Shown one piece after another: positions 10,036-21,282 of a stretch of DNA of 64,000 bases; within the stretch, counting starts at the first letter, position 1, and every line of letters starts with the position of its first letter. Position numbers and translations under genes: made by a program. Source of the DNA: Plumapathes pennacea (Eukaryota > Cnidaria > Anthozoa > Antipatharia > Myriopathidae); the NCBI GenBank assembly GCA_964036295.1, contig OZ038469.1:11527591-11591590 (forward strand), in the 5' to 3' direction. The notes beneath the pieces are model-generated. The model searched no databases. It was not told the DNA's origin and was given only the letters and a program-made list of their open reading frames with translations.

Positions 10036-13000
10036 GTACCACTACTGCTGCTATACTTTTACTGACACTACTTGTATAAGTTGCTGCTTCTAGTTCATTA
10101 ATCTTTTTCTTTTTCATAGTTTCTGGTTATGTTCCTTTTTCTTATGTTTTATAATCTGCCGGGTTCTTGACTGATTTTGTTTTTGTTTTTTTAATTTTGT
10201 CTTGCTGTTCTCAGTTATTTATTGTTTTCGCGTTCTTGTTTCTAATGTCGTCCTTGCCCTCAGACTTGTTCTTGTCTTTGTTGTTTTTTAACTTTTTTGT
10301 GATTTTATTGGTGTATTAGAAATTCTACTTCAGTTCTGTATTATCTTAACTCAGCTTCTTATAGGTAATTTAGGTATGATCTATTCAAACGTTTTTCTCG
10401 TCAATTTTTGTCATATTTTTGACTTGCATATACATCAAACTACCACTCGTTATATCTTCAGTCATTTAGTATCATCTATTTGCAGACACACCCGATAAAT
10501 ATGCAGGCCGACTGGAGCAAGTAAGACTACGATAGAGTGTAATTTATTGAGCCCCAACGTTTATGTTATAAGCTTCCTAAGACGCCCTAAACAAAATGGG
10601 TTTTTTAGAATTTATATTCAAGCAACCTCAACGTATCTATAAGTCATGTCACGCTCCATTTACCATTTAACTCCTAAAGGCCTTTAAAACATCTACTTTA
10701 CTAACTTCTCGTTGTAATAAATAATCAGCTGTATGAAGTTCAGCATGTTGAAACGGAAGAGAACGTAACATTGATTCCCAAACACAACCACAAACACACC
10801 ACAAGCACAAACACAAACACAAGCACAACTGAAGCACAGCTACGTACATAACAACCCCGCAACACAGCAACAATATTACCACAAGTAAGATTAACTTACA
10901 ATCACAACCACAGCTACAATACTGACCACAACACAACCATCACAATCACACCGCAACCATCTACAATCACAACCACAGCTACAATACAGACCACAACACG
11001 ACCACAATCAAACTACAAGTAACATCGTGAGCACCCGGTGCCAGATGTCCAACAACAGTCTAGCATGAGACCACGTTACTGTAACATTTTCAAGCAAATA
11101 TTAGGACACTTTTCTCCTACTTTAATCTCAACAGATTCAAGATTCCGGCAATAGAGTGGAGATGCAATTTAAGTTTGACAACCAGCAAAAGGCAATGCGC
11201 TTCACCGGAAAGGGTTTTGACGTCATTTTACTCTACGATCAGGTAAAGATCATATGTTGCTCTCTACATGGAGTAGAAATTGAAATACAGTTAAGTTATG
11301 AATGTGCTGAAGTTATCTGTATCTAATTGTCGGTGACCAATTGTCAGTCATTGAAATTTTCATTTAATGTCTGAAAACCCAACAATCAGATAAAAGGTAC
11401 AATTGCAAAATATTGGAGTTGCTGGACTAATCATTAAAAAATAATTATGTAATTGCTGGAAAATGTACCGTAAGAACTGCTAAGTCCTACCGTCAGCTGC
11501 TATCTCCAAGTGGCCTCGCACCAAAACATCTGAGAACGCGAACTGTGCACTTTACATTTTGTTTTGAATGGACAGGGTGAATTTACATTACTGAGAACTT
11601 GCTGTATTCATATGTAAAGAAATAAACTTTACCCCTGGACTTACAACTGCTTCGATCCACACTTTGGAAATACGTTTTTGATATAACTTATTGTTACTTC
11701 TGTTTGTCAGCGTTGGTAGCCATTACTATCGAACTTCTTTTATTTGGAGGTAAAATGTCACCTTGTGTGCAAGTCTTTTTATTCTTATGCACGGCTTGTG
11801 TGAGTTCTAATACTGAGTTTCTTGACTAAGTCTCGAGGTTTTACGAGCGATACTTATACTGCACCACAAAATCTGCACTTTAATCCAGTTTTGAGGAGTA
11901 ACCACTGACTCAAAAATAATACGACCACACGGCCGAAAAACGTATTTCCACGGTGTCGCTTTGATCTGAACGAGCAAGATTATTAGCGCCATATGTGTTA
12001 TGCTTTCAGGGAGTGCAATATACCATTTTGAACGATGGCAAGACCTGCCACCGCAGCAACCTTGATCCCAAGAGTTTCCACCCAATTGCTGTGTCGGATT
12101 ACTTTCACCTCATGGGAGAAGGACAGCTGGCTGGGGAGTTGGAGGTCCAATCATATGGAGTGAAATATAGTGAGTAGAATAATATGCCCAATAATAAAAG
12201 GGGCGGCGTGGCCGAGTGGTTAGGGCGCTGGACTCAAAATCCGGAGGTCCACTAACTGAATTTGCAACGCGGTAGCCCCGGGTTCAAATCCTCGCCACGT
12301 TATGTACTGTAAATAGCCAACTGGTTAACCTCCGAACAGTTGGGATTCATAACAAATTTTCGTTGAGTTTAAAACACGGCCCCACCAGTTCTGCTGAATT
12401 ACTTACCGTGTATAAATAAAGATACTTCACTTTACCTTTTTTACATGCACACGTAGTCCCTCTTGTGTGTGTGTAGTTGGTGGGTACTTGGTTGCCAATG
12501 TTTAAAAGTGCGGTTTCTTAAGTGCAATTTTTTTTCAAGGCCCGACATGTTACGGTCACACCTGCCCGTATACGAACATACAACTTGTGTGCAATCATAC
12601 TATATAGTTTAATTAGGCGTTTGTTAACACATAAACACATCGCGGGCACTCAAGGGACTTGCCTTATTTTGTTTTGTGTATAGCTCAAACCATTTGGAAC
12701 TAAACACCATTATGCACATCCTAACATCTAACTTCATATCATATCATATCACGTTTCATATCCCGGCATAAACCCCATAAGGAATCTGTACACATAAAAT
12801 ACTTCTAGCAAACATACATACACATGGTGAATCAATCGGACAAACAAACTTGCACGTAGACAGTTTTTTAGTTACAACTTATTTGCTTCAATTTGTTCAC
12901 TTTCATTTCTTAAGATGGCTCAGCCGTCATGTTGGTGGTATCCAAGAGAACCTGTGTTCCTGCCTATATGATCGTAAAAGTTGCAAACCAAACAGCGATC

Positions 13001-13588
13001 TCAACGTAAGTATACACGCGTCCACGCACTGTTTTCCTTGCTCAATTCGCTTTTTGCATGGTGCCGCCATCTTGGATTCAAAGCGAGGCTCATCTGGCAC
13101 GAAATTCGCCAGACATGCAACAAGAGAGTTTCCTATAACTCTAAAGCACCAAGGGTCTATAGAGAAGATGCACATGCTTCAATTTCGGGGGTTGCAATGC
13201 ACATATTTCCAAGGAAACATTCTCAGTTTTGCCAGGTCAGCCTCGTTTTTAAGCTCGTGCCAATTCCCATCCAAAGAGCTCATCGGTCTGATTTCATTTG
13301 GCCCAGTTGGTGTGAATATATATAATAACTTCATTACATTGATAATATTCTAAACACTCCTCTATTCTTGTTCAGTCTATTATGTTCCTTCCCCCCCCCC
13401 CAAAAAAATATATATATACATACATACATACATACATACATACATACATACATACATACATACATACATACATACATACATACATACATACATACATACA
13501 TACATACATACATACATAAATGAATGAATGAAAGATCTCACTGAGTTTTTACCCAATCACATAGGAGCAATTATATATGTACTACATT

Positions 13589-13627
<39 letters not shown>

Positions 13628-13797
13628 TTTTCAGTTTCTTGGACGTTAATACTTGCGTTCCTTTGGATGCGTTCTATGTTCCAGCGATCTGCAGAATGGT
13701 TCCCTCCGACCCGATACGTAGAAGTGCAGACGTTCCGCATCTGGAGCCGTTTCAAATGAAACGCGGTCTCCCATGGAAAATGCCTTCAGGAAAGTGA
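9266..13797 (+). CDS. Ependymin-related protein, copy C (complete, 214 aa)
   Basis: Six coding exons in the same phases as copy B: 9266-9353, 10486-10520, 11135-11242, 12010-12169, 12915-13005, 13635-13797. They join into 215 codons. A signal peptide (LTFGVLVLCASLACSLG) is followed by CRY/PDKYAGRLEQ, VILLYDQ, YTILNDGKTC, MGEGQLAGELEVQSYG, KRTCVPAYMI and PAICRMV. It is clearly more diverged than A is from B. It lacks the C-terminal SWFKL, ending MPSGK, and carries an extra Cys (VNTCVP). The Asn-Gly-Ser sequon falls across the exon 4/5 junction; a second sequon (NQT) is in exon 5. Its introns are longer and have been invaded by a TA-flanked transposon (9447-10003), a SINE (12203-12434) and microsatellites. 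The role is presumed extracellular, as for copy B. Confidence 0.88.
9447..10003. mobile_element. 557-bp non-autonomous DNA transposon in ependymin C intron 1
   Basis: Terminal inverted repeats of 28 bases (9447-9474 and 9976-10003) beginning GAGTGATTTCAATAAACCC match at 27 positions. TA dinucleotides flank both ends inside a CTA microsatellite, suggesting a TA target duplication as in Tc1/mariner-type elements. No transposase is encoded. Confidence 0.8.
10775..11015 (+). repeat. CACAAC/ACAACC-rich microsatellite
   Basis: Irregular ACA/CACAAC units in intron 2 of ependymin copy C. Confidence 0.75.
12203..12434 (+). mobile_element. SINE with tRNA-Leu(CAA)-like head
   Basis: The head reads GGCGGCGTGGCCGAGTGG, then an anticodon arm with loop CTCAAAA (anticodon CAA), then a CGGGTTCAAATCC box B. 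The acceptor stem pairs at only 5 of 7 positions and the T stem is imperfect, and a non-tRNA body of about 130 bases follows, ending AATAAAGATACTTCACTTTA. It is therefore a retroposon head rather than a working tRNA gene. Confidence 0.7.
13421..13518 (+). repeat. (TACA)n microsatellite
   Basis: About 24 uninterrupted CATA/TACA units in the last intron of ependymin copy C. Confidence 0.95.
13587..13630 (+). repeat. (TTTA)n microsatellite adjoining splice acceptor
   Basis: About eleven TTTA units run directly into the TTTTCAG acceptor of the last ependymin C exon, so the repeat forms part of the polypyrimidine tract. Confidence 0.9.
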
Positions 13798-13862
13798 TAG
13801 CTACCGTGCTCAAGGCAGCTAGAAGTCTCGTGTTTTCTTCTCTACCTGTTGCGTTTGTGAGA

Positions 13863-13868
13863 AATAAA
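13863..13868 (+). terminator. Poly(A) signal AATAAA of ependymin copy C
   Basis: AATAAA 66 bases after the stop codon. Confidence 0.75.
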
Positions 13869-16118
13869 GATGAGACTTATATGCATGAGCTGTCCTGCAT
13901 GAGCGTTTGGTATTCACGACTGATGTATAGATAATTCACGTATCAATAGTTCCAGTTTTTGGTTGGATCGCACTATATTCTGGGTAAGTTTGGCTCAGAA
14001 AAGTGAGCACCAACTCTACAATATCCACCATATTGCACTTCAAGGCTTGGGGCTCAGTCAACTTCTATCCGTTCCAAAACGTCACATCTACCAAGATCCA
14101 AGCTTGAAATGCAAAATGTCGGATATTGTAAAGTTGGTGCTCATTTTTTGGGGCCAATCCTACCCAGAATACAGTGCAATCCAACTAAAAGTCGGAGCTC
14201 TTGATGCTTGTATACCTGACACTGGGACCTTTGTACTTGACTTTCCCATCCGGAATACTGCATCAGAAAATCAGCATTCCACCATGCGCAAAAAAATCTG
14301 TTCTGCATGCCACAGTAGAACAGAACAATACAACACAACATGTATTCAACCCAACATTCATTATTTCCATTTAGAACAATTAGGCAACACAACACAATGC
14401 ACTACAACACATCACTACTAACACTCACAGTACAACAAACTACAGCACAATAACCGAAAGAAAGCACAACACGACGCGGCAGAGATACAGAAAATACAAA
14501 CTGATGTCTTGGATAAATTCAACTTTATTTATTTATTGCTTCGTAAAAGAGAGAGAGAAAAATGACAACACAAACAGTGTCAACTGGTTGTAGTATCCTA
14601 GCGCAAAATAAACAGCTTTTAGATATTCATATTTATATTAGCCTTATATTTACATGGTTTATGCCTGCCATGACACACTGCAGTGTAGCAGGGTGAACTG
14701 TCCACTATAGATTGTCAGAATTGTGGACATTTCGAGCCTGGTGTGCATTAATTTAACCGTGGTGTATTGTATTTATACACTGCAAGTATTGCACTTAAAA
14801 TCCGGGGAAAGGATCAGGACCGTGGTAGCCTGGGAGCTAAATCGAATCCCAGAAACCATTGCTAAACTGAAAATAGTAAACATGGCGGCTGCGGAGAGCT
14901 TTGTACAAGTTGTGCTGCTACTCAGTGATCTTTCACAGTCGGAATGTATTTGACATGAGTTTGGTTTCATCCTAAATGGTGGTCGAAAGTTAGCATGTCT
15001 GTTAAGTACTTCAGGATGTCATAATCGTGCCTCAAATACGAACGGTCTGGACACAGCAAATGCTGTCAGTCAGCGCAGATGTCGACAAAATTGGGCTCAC
15101 CTGCGTGACCTTCCGTCAATTAAGGAACACCGGCAGCTTGGGAAGGGACAAAAAGCGAAGAGAGATTACGCATGTCTCGGGATGTACAGTAAGTAGTACT
15201 CGATTTCATTTTTTTAAATATTTACCTCGTTTGATGCATGGTGGACACTTTTAGTTCAAATGGATGTTAAACTTGTTCCGAAGTCAGCACCGAGGAAAAA
15301 CAAAGTGCGTATTGATATGTGTCTTTGATATTTGAACATTATCCATACGCCTCGATGGCTGCGCTTGGAATGCGCCCGCACGCGCGGCCGCCATCTTGAC
15401 TCGCACTTCTGGCGATACATGCATATTTTTCCCACTAAAAATCTATCCACATTTCTTTTATTGTCACTGGTCATACACTACATAATCTTTAAAATCTCAC
15501 TTGTTATTCATTAACAGTTTGTTATTCTGTCCTGTTATTTATTTCTGAATATCCTATTTTCTCAATTAAATGCGCCCTTATTGCATCATAAACATTTCTA
15601 ATACTTCAATGTTTATTTCAATGCCTCCAACTTGAATATCGTTTCTTGTTCATAACGTTACTGTTCAAGCCGTTATTTGTCCGAGTTCTTGTCTTTATCT
15701 CCTATTCTATTTTTTTTTCATTTTTGTTAATGATTACTTGTTATAATACTGTGTTCCTACTCCTCCACTCCCAAGAATGATCAAGTTAAATGTTCTCCTT
15801 CAGTTTCTCACCAGAAATACAGTCATGCAGTAAGGAGAACTTCGCTTTTGATACCTTTCTCAAATCAAAGCTAATTGAATTATCAATTCTCACTGTAATC
15901 ACTTATAAATTTTCTCCTTTTAAAAATGAAAACTGAAAATAAAAAAGATGAAAATTGTAAGAGAATCTGCATTTTGGGCTTGGAAGTGGAAAGGATTAAA
16001 CGTTTTTAGGCTGATCACATTTTTTTATCTTTGTATTCTTGTGCAAATGTTTCCCACTTCTTAGCTTACTCCTCTTCATCCTTCGCTAATGATTCTCAAA
16101 TAAAAATTCAGCCATATA

Positions 16119-16286
16119 CAGTCAACTCTCTCTGAGCATTTACCTTTCTAAAGCGGACACCTCTCTGAGGCGGACAGCATGCAGATTTGGTCCTTGTGAT
16201 GTCGAATTTCAGATGTTCCTCTGTAAGGACTCTCTCTAAGGCGGATACCTATCTAGGTGGGTGTCCACCTTAGAGAAAGTTGACTG
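16119..16286. mobile_element. 168-bp TA-flanked MITE, left copy
   Basis: CAGTCAACTCTCTCT at the left and AGAGAAAGTTGACTG at the right are inverted repeats, each flanked by TA. Internal GGCGGACACCT repeats are present. The equivalent copy is at 27405-27572, so insertion preceded the segmental duplication. Confidence 0.75.
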
Positions 16287-16337
16287 TAGTGCATACCTTA
16301 TATTGTCTATGTTTATCCGTGGAGGGGTAAGTCCCTA

Positions 16338-17231
16338 TCAGAGTTCGTGTTCCGCTCGCACTTCTGCAGAGGAACGGTGTTCTTGCAGGATCGTTTGTGG
16401 AGTTTCTCTCTTGCGAGGTCTAAACGTTCTGGAAACGATACACGCAAGGACACCTCGGCGAAAACTGCCATGGCGTATCCCGTAGATGACTGGGTTTGTT
16501 GCGTGCATGAGAAAAATCAAACCAGTACATATCGAAAACAGCCAAGGAAAATCCAAAACAAGTTCATTCCACGACTCTGGGTCGAAGACGCGATACAAAT
16601 GGAAGACATGAATTGGAAAGTTCATCAAAGCAAATACAATAACTACAATTTTCAAGGTCTTCACTGCTCCCCGTTCGTGTTTCATTCGAATTTGATGGGT
16701 CCGCGCGTTCATTTTTTTGAGTCGGTAGATTATTTTCCCGTAAATCGCAGCGATGAAAACCAAAGGGATGAGGTAAAGGAGTACAAAGTCCACGGGTTGT
16801 AGGATTTTCTCGTACATTGGGTCAAGACAGACGGCTGCACAGGCGTAAATGCGCTGTGGGGGCGCACCTTGCTCTAATTCCTCGTCCTCTAGTTCGTATC
16901 CGGAGCCTTCGTGTCCTTCCAGCTCAACGAGATCGTACACGAGCAGCTGGGGAATGATCAGCACGAACGACAGCAGCCAAATACCGGCCATGGAGATCTT
17001 TGCATGCAATCTCTTCATAGGGATTCGGAAAGCGATTTTATATCGCTTCACGGCTATCAGCACCAACGTTCCCAGAGACACAAAAAGACAGAGATGAGTC
17101 ACCGAGAAAACGGTCTTGCAGAGGGCCAAGCCGAACGGCCATTCAAAGTACAGGAAATCGTAGACCAAGTAGAATGGCGCGAAGATCACCAGAACACCAA
17201 AATCTGCCACGGACAAGTTTACCAGCAGCCA
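16338..17231 (-). pseudogene. Truncated class A GPCR copy
   Basis: A 5'-truncated duplicate of the receptor at 27624-28724. The frame is open for 293 codons from the middle of TM2 (LSVADFG) through TM7 (NPVIY) to the same C terminus, but it has no ATG at its start: TM1, the extracellular N terminus and half of TM2 are gone. Near 17226-17231 the receptor sequence switches to unrelated DNA (TTTCACAAATTTATCG). The TM3 motif ERY has become KRY, losing the conserved acidic residue, and a Trp-Pro in extracellular loop 2 has become Cys-Leu. The open frame suggests recent truncation. Not expected to make a working receptor. Confidence 0.85.
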
Positions 17232-18800
17232 GTTTCACAAATTTATCGCCAAAATCTGACACTATTAGAAACTGAAGTAAGCCTAACGAAACTGTGTTTT
17301 GAGTAATGAGCCACGCAAGTGGTCTGATGGTTTAGTTGCAGTCTATAGTTGAGACTATATATCAGAATCCATATTCTAGTTATTGTGAAAGCACAGCTTG
17401 ATTTGACAATGGCGCGAATGGCGTTTACTAGGCACGCAGATACGCATGGACAAGCATACACCACACGTGTAAACAATTTTAGCCATTGCTGGGGAGTTTA
17501 CCCTTATATAGTTGGTGGGTGTATATGCACAATAATCAATAGATCCGTACAGAAATGATGGCCTGTCAGATTGATTTGAGTTGTCCTGGCTGTCTGTTTA
17601 AGCCAGTGTATAGTTCTGAATACGAAAGTACAGCTGTAAATAGAATGCCAATGTCCGCATGAACATGACTGACACGACGTGGTTCCTATGGCAACTAACT
17701 GATAGTCGGTCTATTTTGCTGACAGCAAGAAAGCCACGACAAACTTATGATATTTATTCCTTATTTAAAAACTAGGGGGCATGCGTTTCTAACTCCACTG
17801 TCGGTCACGACAGCCTTATGCGTGCTCATTGTTTATCCTTTAGCTTCTGCGGGTCACTTCATACTAATCGCACGAGCCACGTGACAATTCATACACAATA
17901 CACTCTAAGTTCTGTATCGATATCTTACTGATCACAATAATGTTATGAAAGTTTGGTTCTTGCTAAAATGTCTCGTAGCTTGGGTGGGATCCCGAATCTA
18001 AGTCAAATCTGGGAAACAAGAATAAAACAATCATCGGTACAATTTAAGAACAAAACTATAAACATGATAGGTGAGGTCGGCAAGGAAAACATTAGAAAGA
18101 ACTAGTCAGGCTTCGAAGGCACGCACAAGGAATTGAAAGATGCCACCTACTTGCTCGTCGTTTTCCTCCGGTTGTTTCTCATTTTCTTCTTGGACTGGGA
18201 ATGGAACGTCCTTATCGGCTTGAGTTCTCTTCCATCTCAGAGATAACTGGTAAAATAGACACGAGAAACCAACGAGTGCACCAACCACTGCCAGCCCTTT
18301 TGGTCTGAGCCAGAACTTCACGCCACCTTTTGCCCATTCCGAAACAACTTTTAATACTGGCATGGCTACAAGAGACTTCTTTCAACAAACAGCTGCATGT
18401 GCACCCTTTGTTAGCTTGTAGATGAAACTGAACAATATGCGTTATCAACTGACGTGGTGCGGTTCCGTGTGAAGAGAGGTCAACTGGCAGGTCAAGGCAC
18501 ATCATCAAAATACATGCTGCACAATACGTTCTTCGTTTCATACTCAATCATCTCTACTCAATGTCCAGTAAGTGATTCAAATATTTCTATTATATAAACT
18601 AACTGGATGGATAACAACATGTTTAATGCATGCTGTGCAGTTAGCCGAAGCGTTTAACCACAGTTTTCCCACGGTTGTTTGGTTTTTTTTCTTTTGAAAA
18701 GCAGAGAAAGCCTGTTTGCATGCGTTCCATTTGGACTTTGTGTTGGAGTAGTCTATCGCGTTCCTTGCCTCCTACGCAGATGTTCTTTGGGTTTGTTTAT
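17232..18800. repeat. Amplified unit 1 (carries 85-aa ORF)
   Basis: Starts at the junction TTTCACAAATTTATCG and includes GGCACGCAGATACGCATGGACAAGC and CATTGCTGGGGAGTTTACC blocks, then the minus-strand ORF. Units 2, 3 and 4 begin near 18934, 22500 and 24226. Confidence 0.85.
18106..18363 (-). CDS. Unrecognised 85-aa single-pass membrane protein, copy 1
   Basis: ATG in a good context (GTAGCCATGCC), stop TGA. I do not recognise the family. The N terminus is short and basic/amphipathic (KVVSEWAKGGVKFWLRPK). One hydrophobic segment covers about residues 23-42 (GLAVVGALVGFSCLFYQLSL) with a GxxxG motif at G28/G32. A basic stop-transfer RWKR follows, then an acidic, Gln/Glu-rich tail and a short hydrophobic C terminus. 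The arginine pattern suggests the tail is cytosolic. No intron or partner exon is apparent. The ORF recurs intact at 19812-20069 and 23246-23503, and broken at about 20335-20440. Whether it is transcribed is unknown; the repeated intact frame is the main support. Confidence 0.55.
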   Translation of the reverse strand: MPVLKVVSEWAKGGVKFWLRPKGLAVVGALVGFSCLFYQLSLRWKRTQADKDVPFPVQEENEKQPEENDEQVGGIFQFLVRAFEA

Positions 18801-18810
18801 TTTTTCCTGA

Positions 18811-18933
18811 AGACGGTCTTGCAGAAGGCCAAGCCGAACGGCCATTCAAAGTACAGGAAATTGTAGGCCAAGTAGAATGGCGCGAAGATCACCAGAACAC
18901 CAAAATCTGCCACAAACAAGTTTAGCAGCAGCA
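18811..18933 (-). pseudogene. Third GPCR fragment (TM2-TM3 part)
   Basis: About 120 bases matching the receptor's TM2-TM3 region (GGCCAAGCCGAACGGCCATT, GATCACCAGAACACC), ending at AGCAGC followed by the same AGTTTCACAAATTTATCG junction found at 17231. This is a relic carried along with the amplified unit. Confidence 0.85.
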
Positions 18934-21010
18934 AGTTTCACAAATTTATCGCCAAAATCTGACACTAATAAAAACTGGAGTAAGCCTAACGAAACTGTGT
19001 TTCAGTAATGAGCCACGCAAGTGGTCTGATAGTTTAGTTGCAGTCTATAGTTGAGACTATATATATCAGAATCCATATTCTAGTTATTGACACAGCTTGA
19101 TTTGACAATGGCGCGAATGGCGTTTACTAGGCACGCAGATACGCATGGACAAGCATACACCACACGTGTAAACAATTTTAGCCATTGCTGGGGAGTTTAC
19201 CCTTATGTAGTTGGTGGGTGTATATGCACAATAATCAATAGATCCGTACAGAAATGTTGGCCTGTCAGATTGATTTGAGTTGTCCTGGCTGTCTGTTTAA
19301 GCCAGTGTATAGTTTTGAATACGAAAGTACAGCTGTAAATAGAATGCCAATGTCCGCATGAACATGACTGACACGACGTGGTTCCTATGGCAACTAACTG
19401 ATAGTCGGTCTATTTTGCTGACAGCAAGAAAGCCACGACAAACTTATGATATTTATTCCTTATTTAAAAACTAGGGGGCATGCGTTTCTAACTCCACTGT
19501 CGGTCACGGCAGCCTTATGCGTGCTCATTCTTTATCCTTTAGCTCCAACATGCTTCTGCGGGTCACTTCATACTAATCGCACGAGCCACGTGACAATTCA
19601 TACACAATACACTCTAAGTTCTATATGCTGCTAATGATCGCAATAAAGTTATGAAAATTTGGTTCTTGCTAGAATGTCTCGTAGCTTGGGTGGGATCCCG
19701 AATCTAAGTCAAATCTGGGAAACAAGAATAAAACAATCATCGGTACAATTTAAGAACAAAACTATAAACATGATAGGTGAGGTCGACAAGGAAAACATTA
19801 GAAAGAACTAGTCAGGCTTCGAAGGCACGCACAAGGAATTGAAAGATGCCACCTACTTGCTCGTCGTTTTCCTCCGGTTGTTTCTCATTTTCTTCTTGGA
19901 CTGGGAATGGAACGTCCTTATCGGCTTGAGTTCTCTTCCATCTCAGAGATAACTGGTAAAATAGACACGAGAAACCAACGAATGCACCAACCACTGCCAG
20001 TCCTTTTGGTCTGATCCAGAACTTCACGCCACCTTTTGCCCATTCCGAAACAACTTTTAATACTGGCATGGCTACAAGAGACTTCTTTCAACAAACAGCT
20101 GCATGTGCACCCTTTGTTAGCTTGGAGATGAAACTGAACTATATGCGTTATCAACTGCCGTGTGTGCGGTTAATACTGTGAAGAAGGTCAAATGTAAGGT
20201 CAGGCTCAATTATCATCACAATACTGCTACATAAATGCTGCACAATACGTTCTTCGTTTCATACTCAATGTCCAGTAAGTGATTCAAATATACACACGAG
20301 AATAAATATAGAATAAAATAAACACGACAAAGAGAAACCAACGAGTGCTCCAACCACTGCCAGCCCTTTGGGTCTAAGCGAGAACTTCACGCCACCTTTT
20401 GCCCATTCCAAAACTACTTTCAATACTGGCTTGGCTATAAAAGACTTATTTCAAAAAACAGCTGCATTTGCACCCCTCGTTAGCTTGTGAGTAAAACTGA
20501 AAATATGCGAATCATCTGACGAAAAAAATCGCGTGAGGTCAAGGCACAATTATCATTAAATTACATGCTGCAGTTAGCGAAGCGTTTAACCACAATCAAT
20601 TTTCCCACGGTGCTGTTTGCTTTTTTTTTTTTTTTTTTTGAAAAGCGGAGAAAGCCTGTTTGCGTGTGTTGCGTGTGGACTTTGTGTCGACGAGCTTAAA
20701 CATTACGTCTGCGCCGGAGGCTATCTCGTTCCCAGACCCTTAAAAATGTGAACTATCCTTCTATAAAAATAGCTGTGAAGTATTGCGCTCAACTGTTATT
20801 TCCAATGGTTCATCAGTGAAAAATACACATCTAAAGCTCTCTGAACTTGTTACTTTGTGCATTAAAAACATGGCACGGTCCCTATGCTTTGTAGACAGCC
20901 AGAAAGCTTTCGCTAATAGCATAAACTTCACATTTTCAAATTGAGAGCTTGGCGATCGCGCAGATTATTTAGTCATGGCATTCGCGGCGCGTTGACTCCA
21001 CCGACGTCTT
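18934..21010. repeat. Amplified unit 2 plus degenerate extra piece
   Basis: 18934-20280 repeats unit 1 almost base for base. Positions 20335-20440 hold a decayed further copy of the 85-aa ORF start, and 20570-21010 matches 23750-24225 downstream of unit 3. Confidence 0.85.
19812..20069 (-). CDS. Unrecognised 85-aa membrane protein, copy 2
   Basis: Same length and start as copy 1. It differs at three bases: two replacements (L19I, L30F) and one silent change. Hydrophobic segment, GxxxG and RWKR boundary are unchanged. Function unknown. Confidence 0.55.
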   Translation of the reverse strand: MPVLKVVSEWAKGGVKFWIRPKGLAVVGAFVGFSCLFYQLSLRWKRTQADKDVPFPVQEENEKQPEENDEQVGGIFQFLVRAFEA

Positions 21011-21282
21011 GTGTTTTCCGCGAACATCCTTGACAGTTTTTTTTTTTTGTCTGCCCGAAGGCGCCGCGAAAGCTCTGTTACTTTGCTTAGCTTTTTGCTT
21101 ACCGTGTGTTACTTTTACAATACTATCGTCAAAATCTGACACCATTAAAAGATAGAGTAAGCCTAACGAAACTGTATTTGAAATATGAATCATGCAAATG
21201 GTTTGATAGTTTAGTTACCGTCTAGAGAATATATATCAGAATCCATATATTGTGAACTATATACACACGCACAGCTTGATTT

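Larger units (their letters stand above)
14408..17231. repeat. Segmental duplication, left copy
   Basis: Highly similar in order and orientation to 25362-28513. Shared features include the CATCACTACTAACACTCAC start, a 168-bp MITE, the dispersed repeat and the 3' part of a GPCR gene. The left copy ends abruptly inside the receptor at 17231 and lacks the palindromic insertion found at 25590-25920. Confidence 0.9.

Noticed and set aside
12203..12302. Functional tRNA-Leu(CAA) gene
   Set aside because: Mismatches in acceptor and T stems and a retroposon body downstream.
13963..14421. 152-aa protein after ependymin copy C
   Set aside because: No family resemblance and no conservation pattern; it runs into the duplicated low-complexity ACAACA tract.
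15027..15254. Candidate first exon (DKKRREI..SRDV before a GTAAGTA donor), also at 26402-26470
   Set aside because: Present in both segmental copies, but there is no downstream exon to join and the proposed ATG exists only in the right copy.
16347..17306. Plus-strand frames of 131-151 codons opposite the GPCR
   Set aside because: They are antisense shadows of the receptor frame and recur at 27633-28595 only because the receptor is duplicated.
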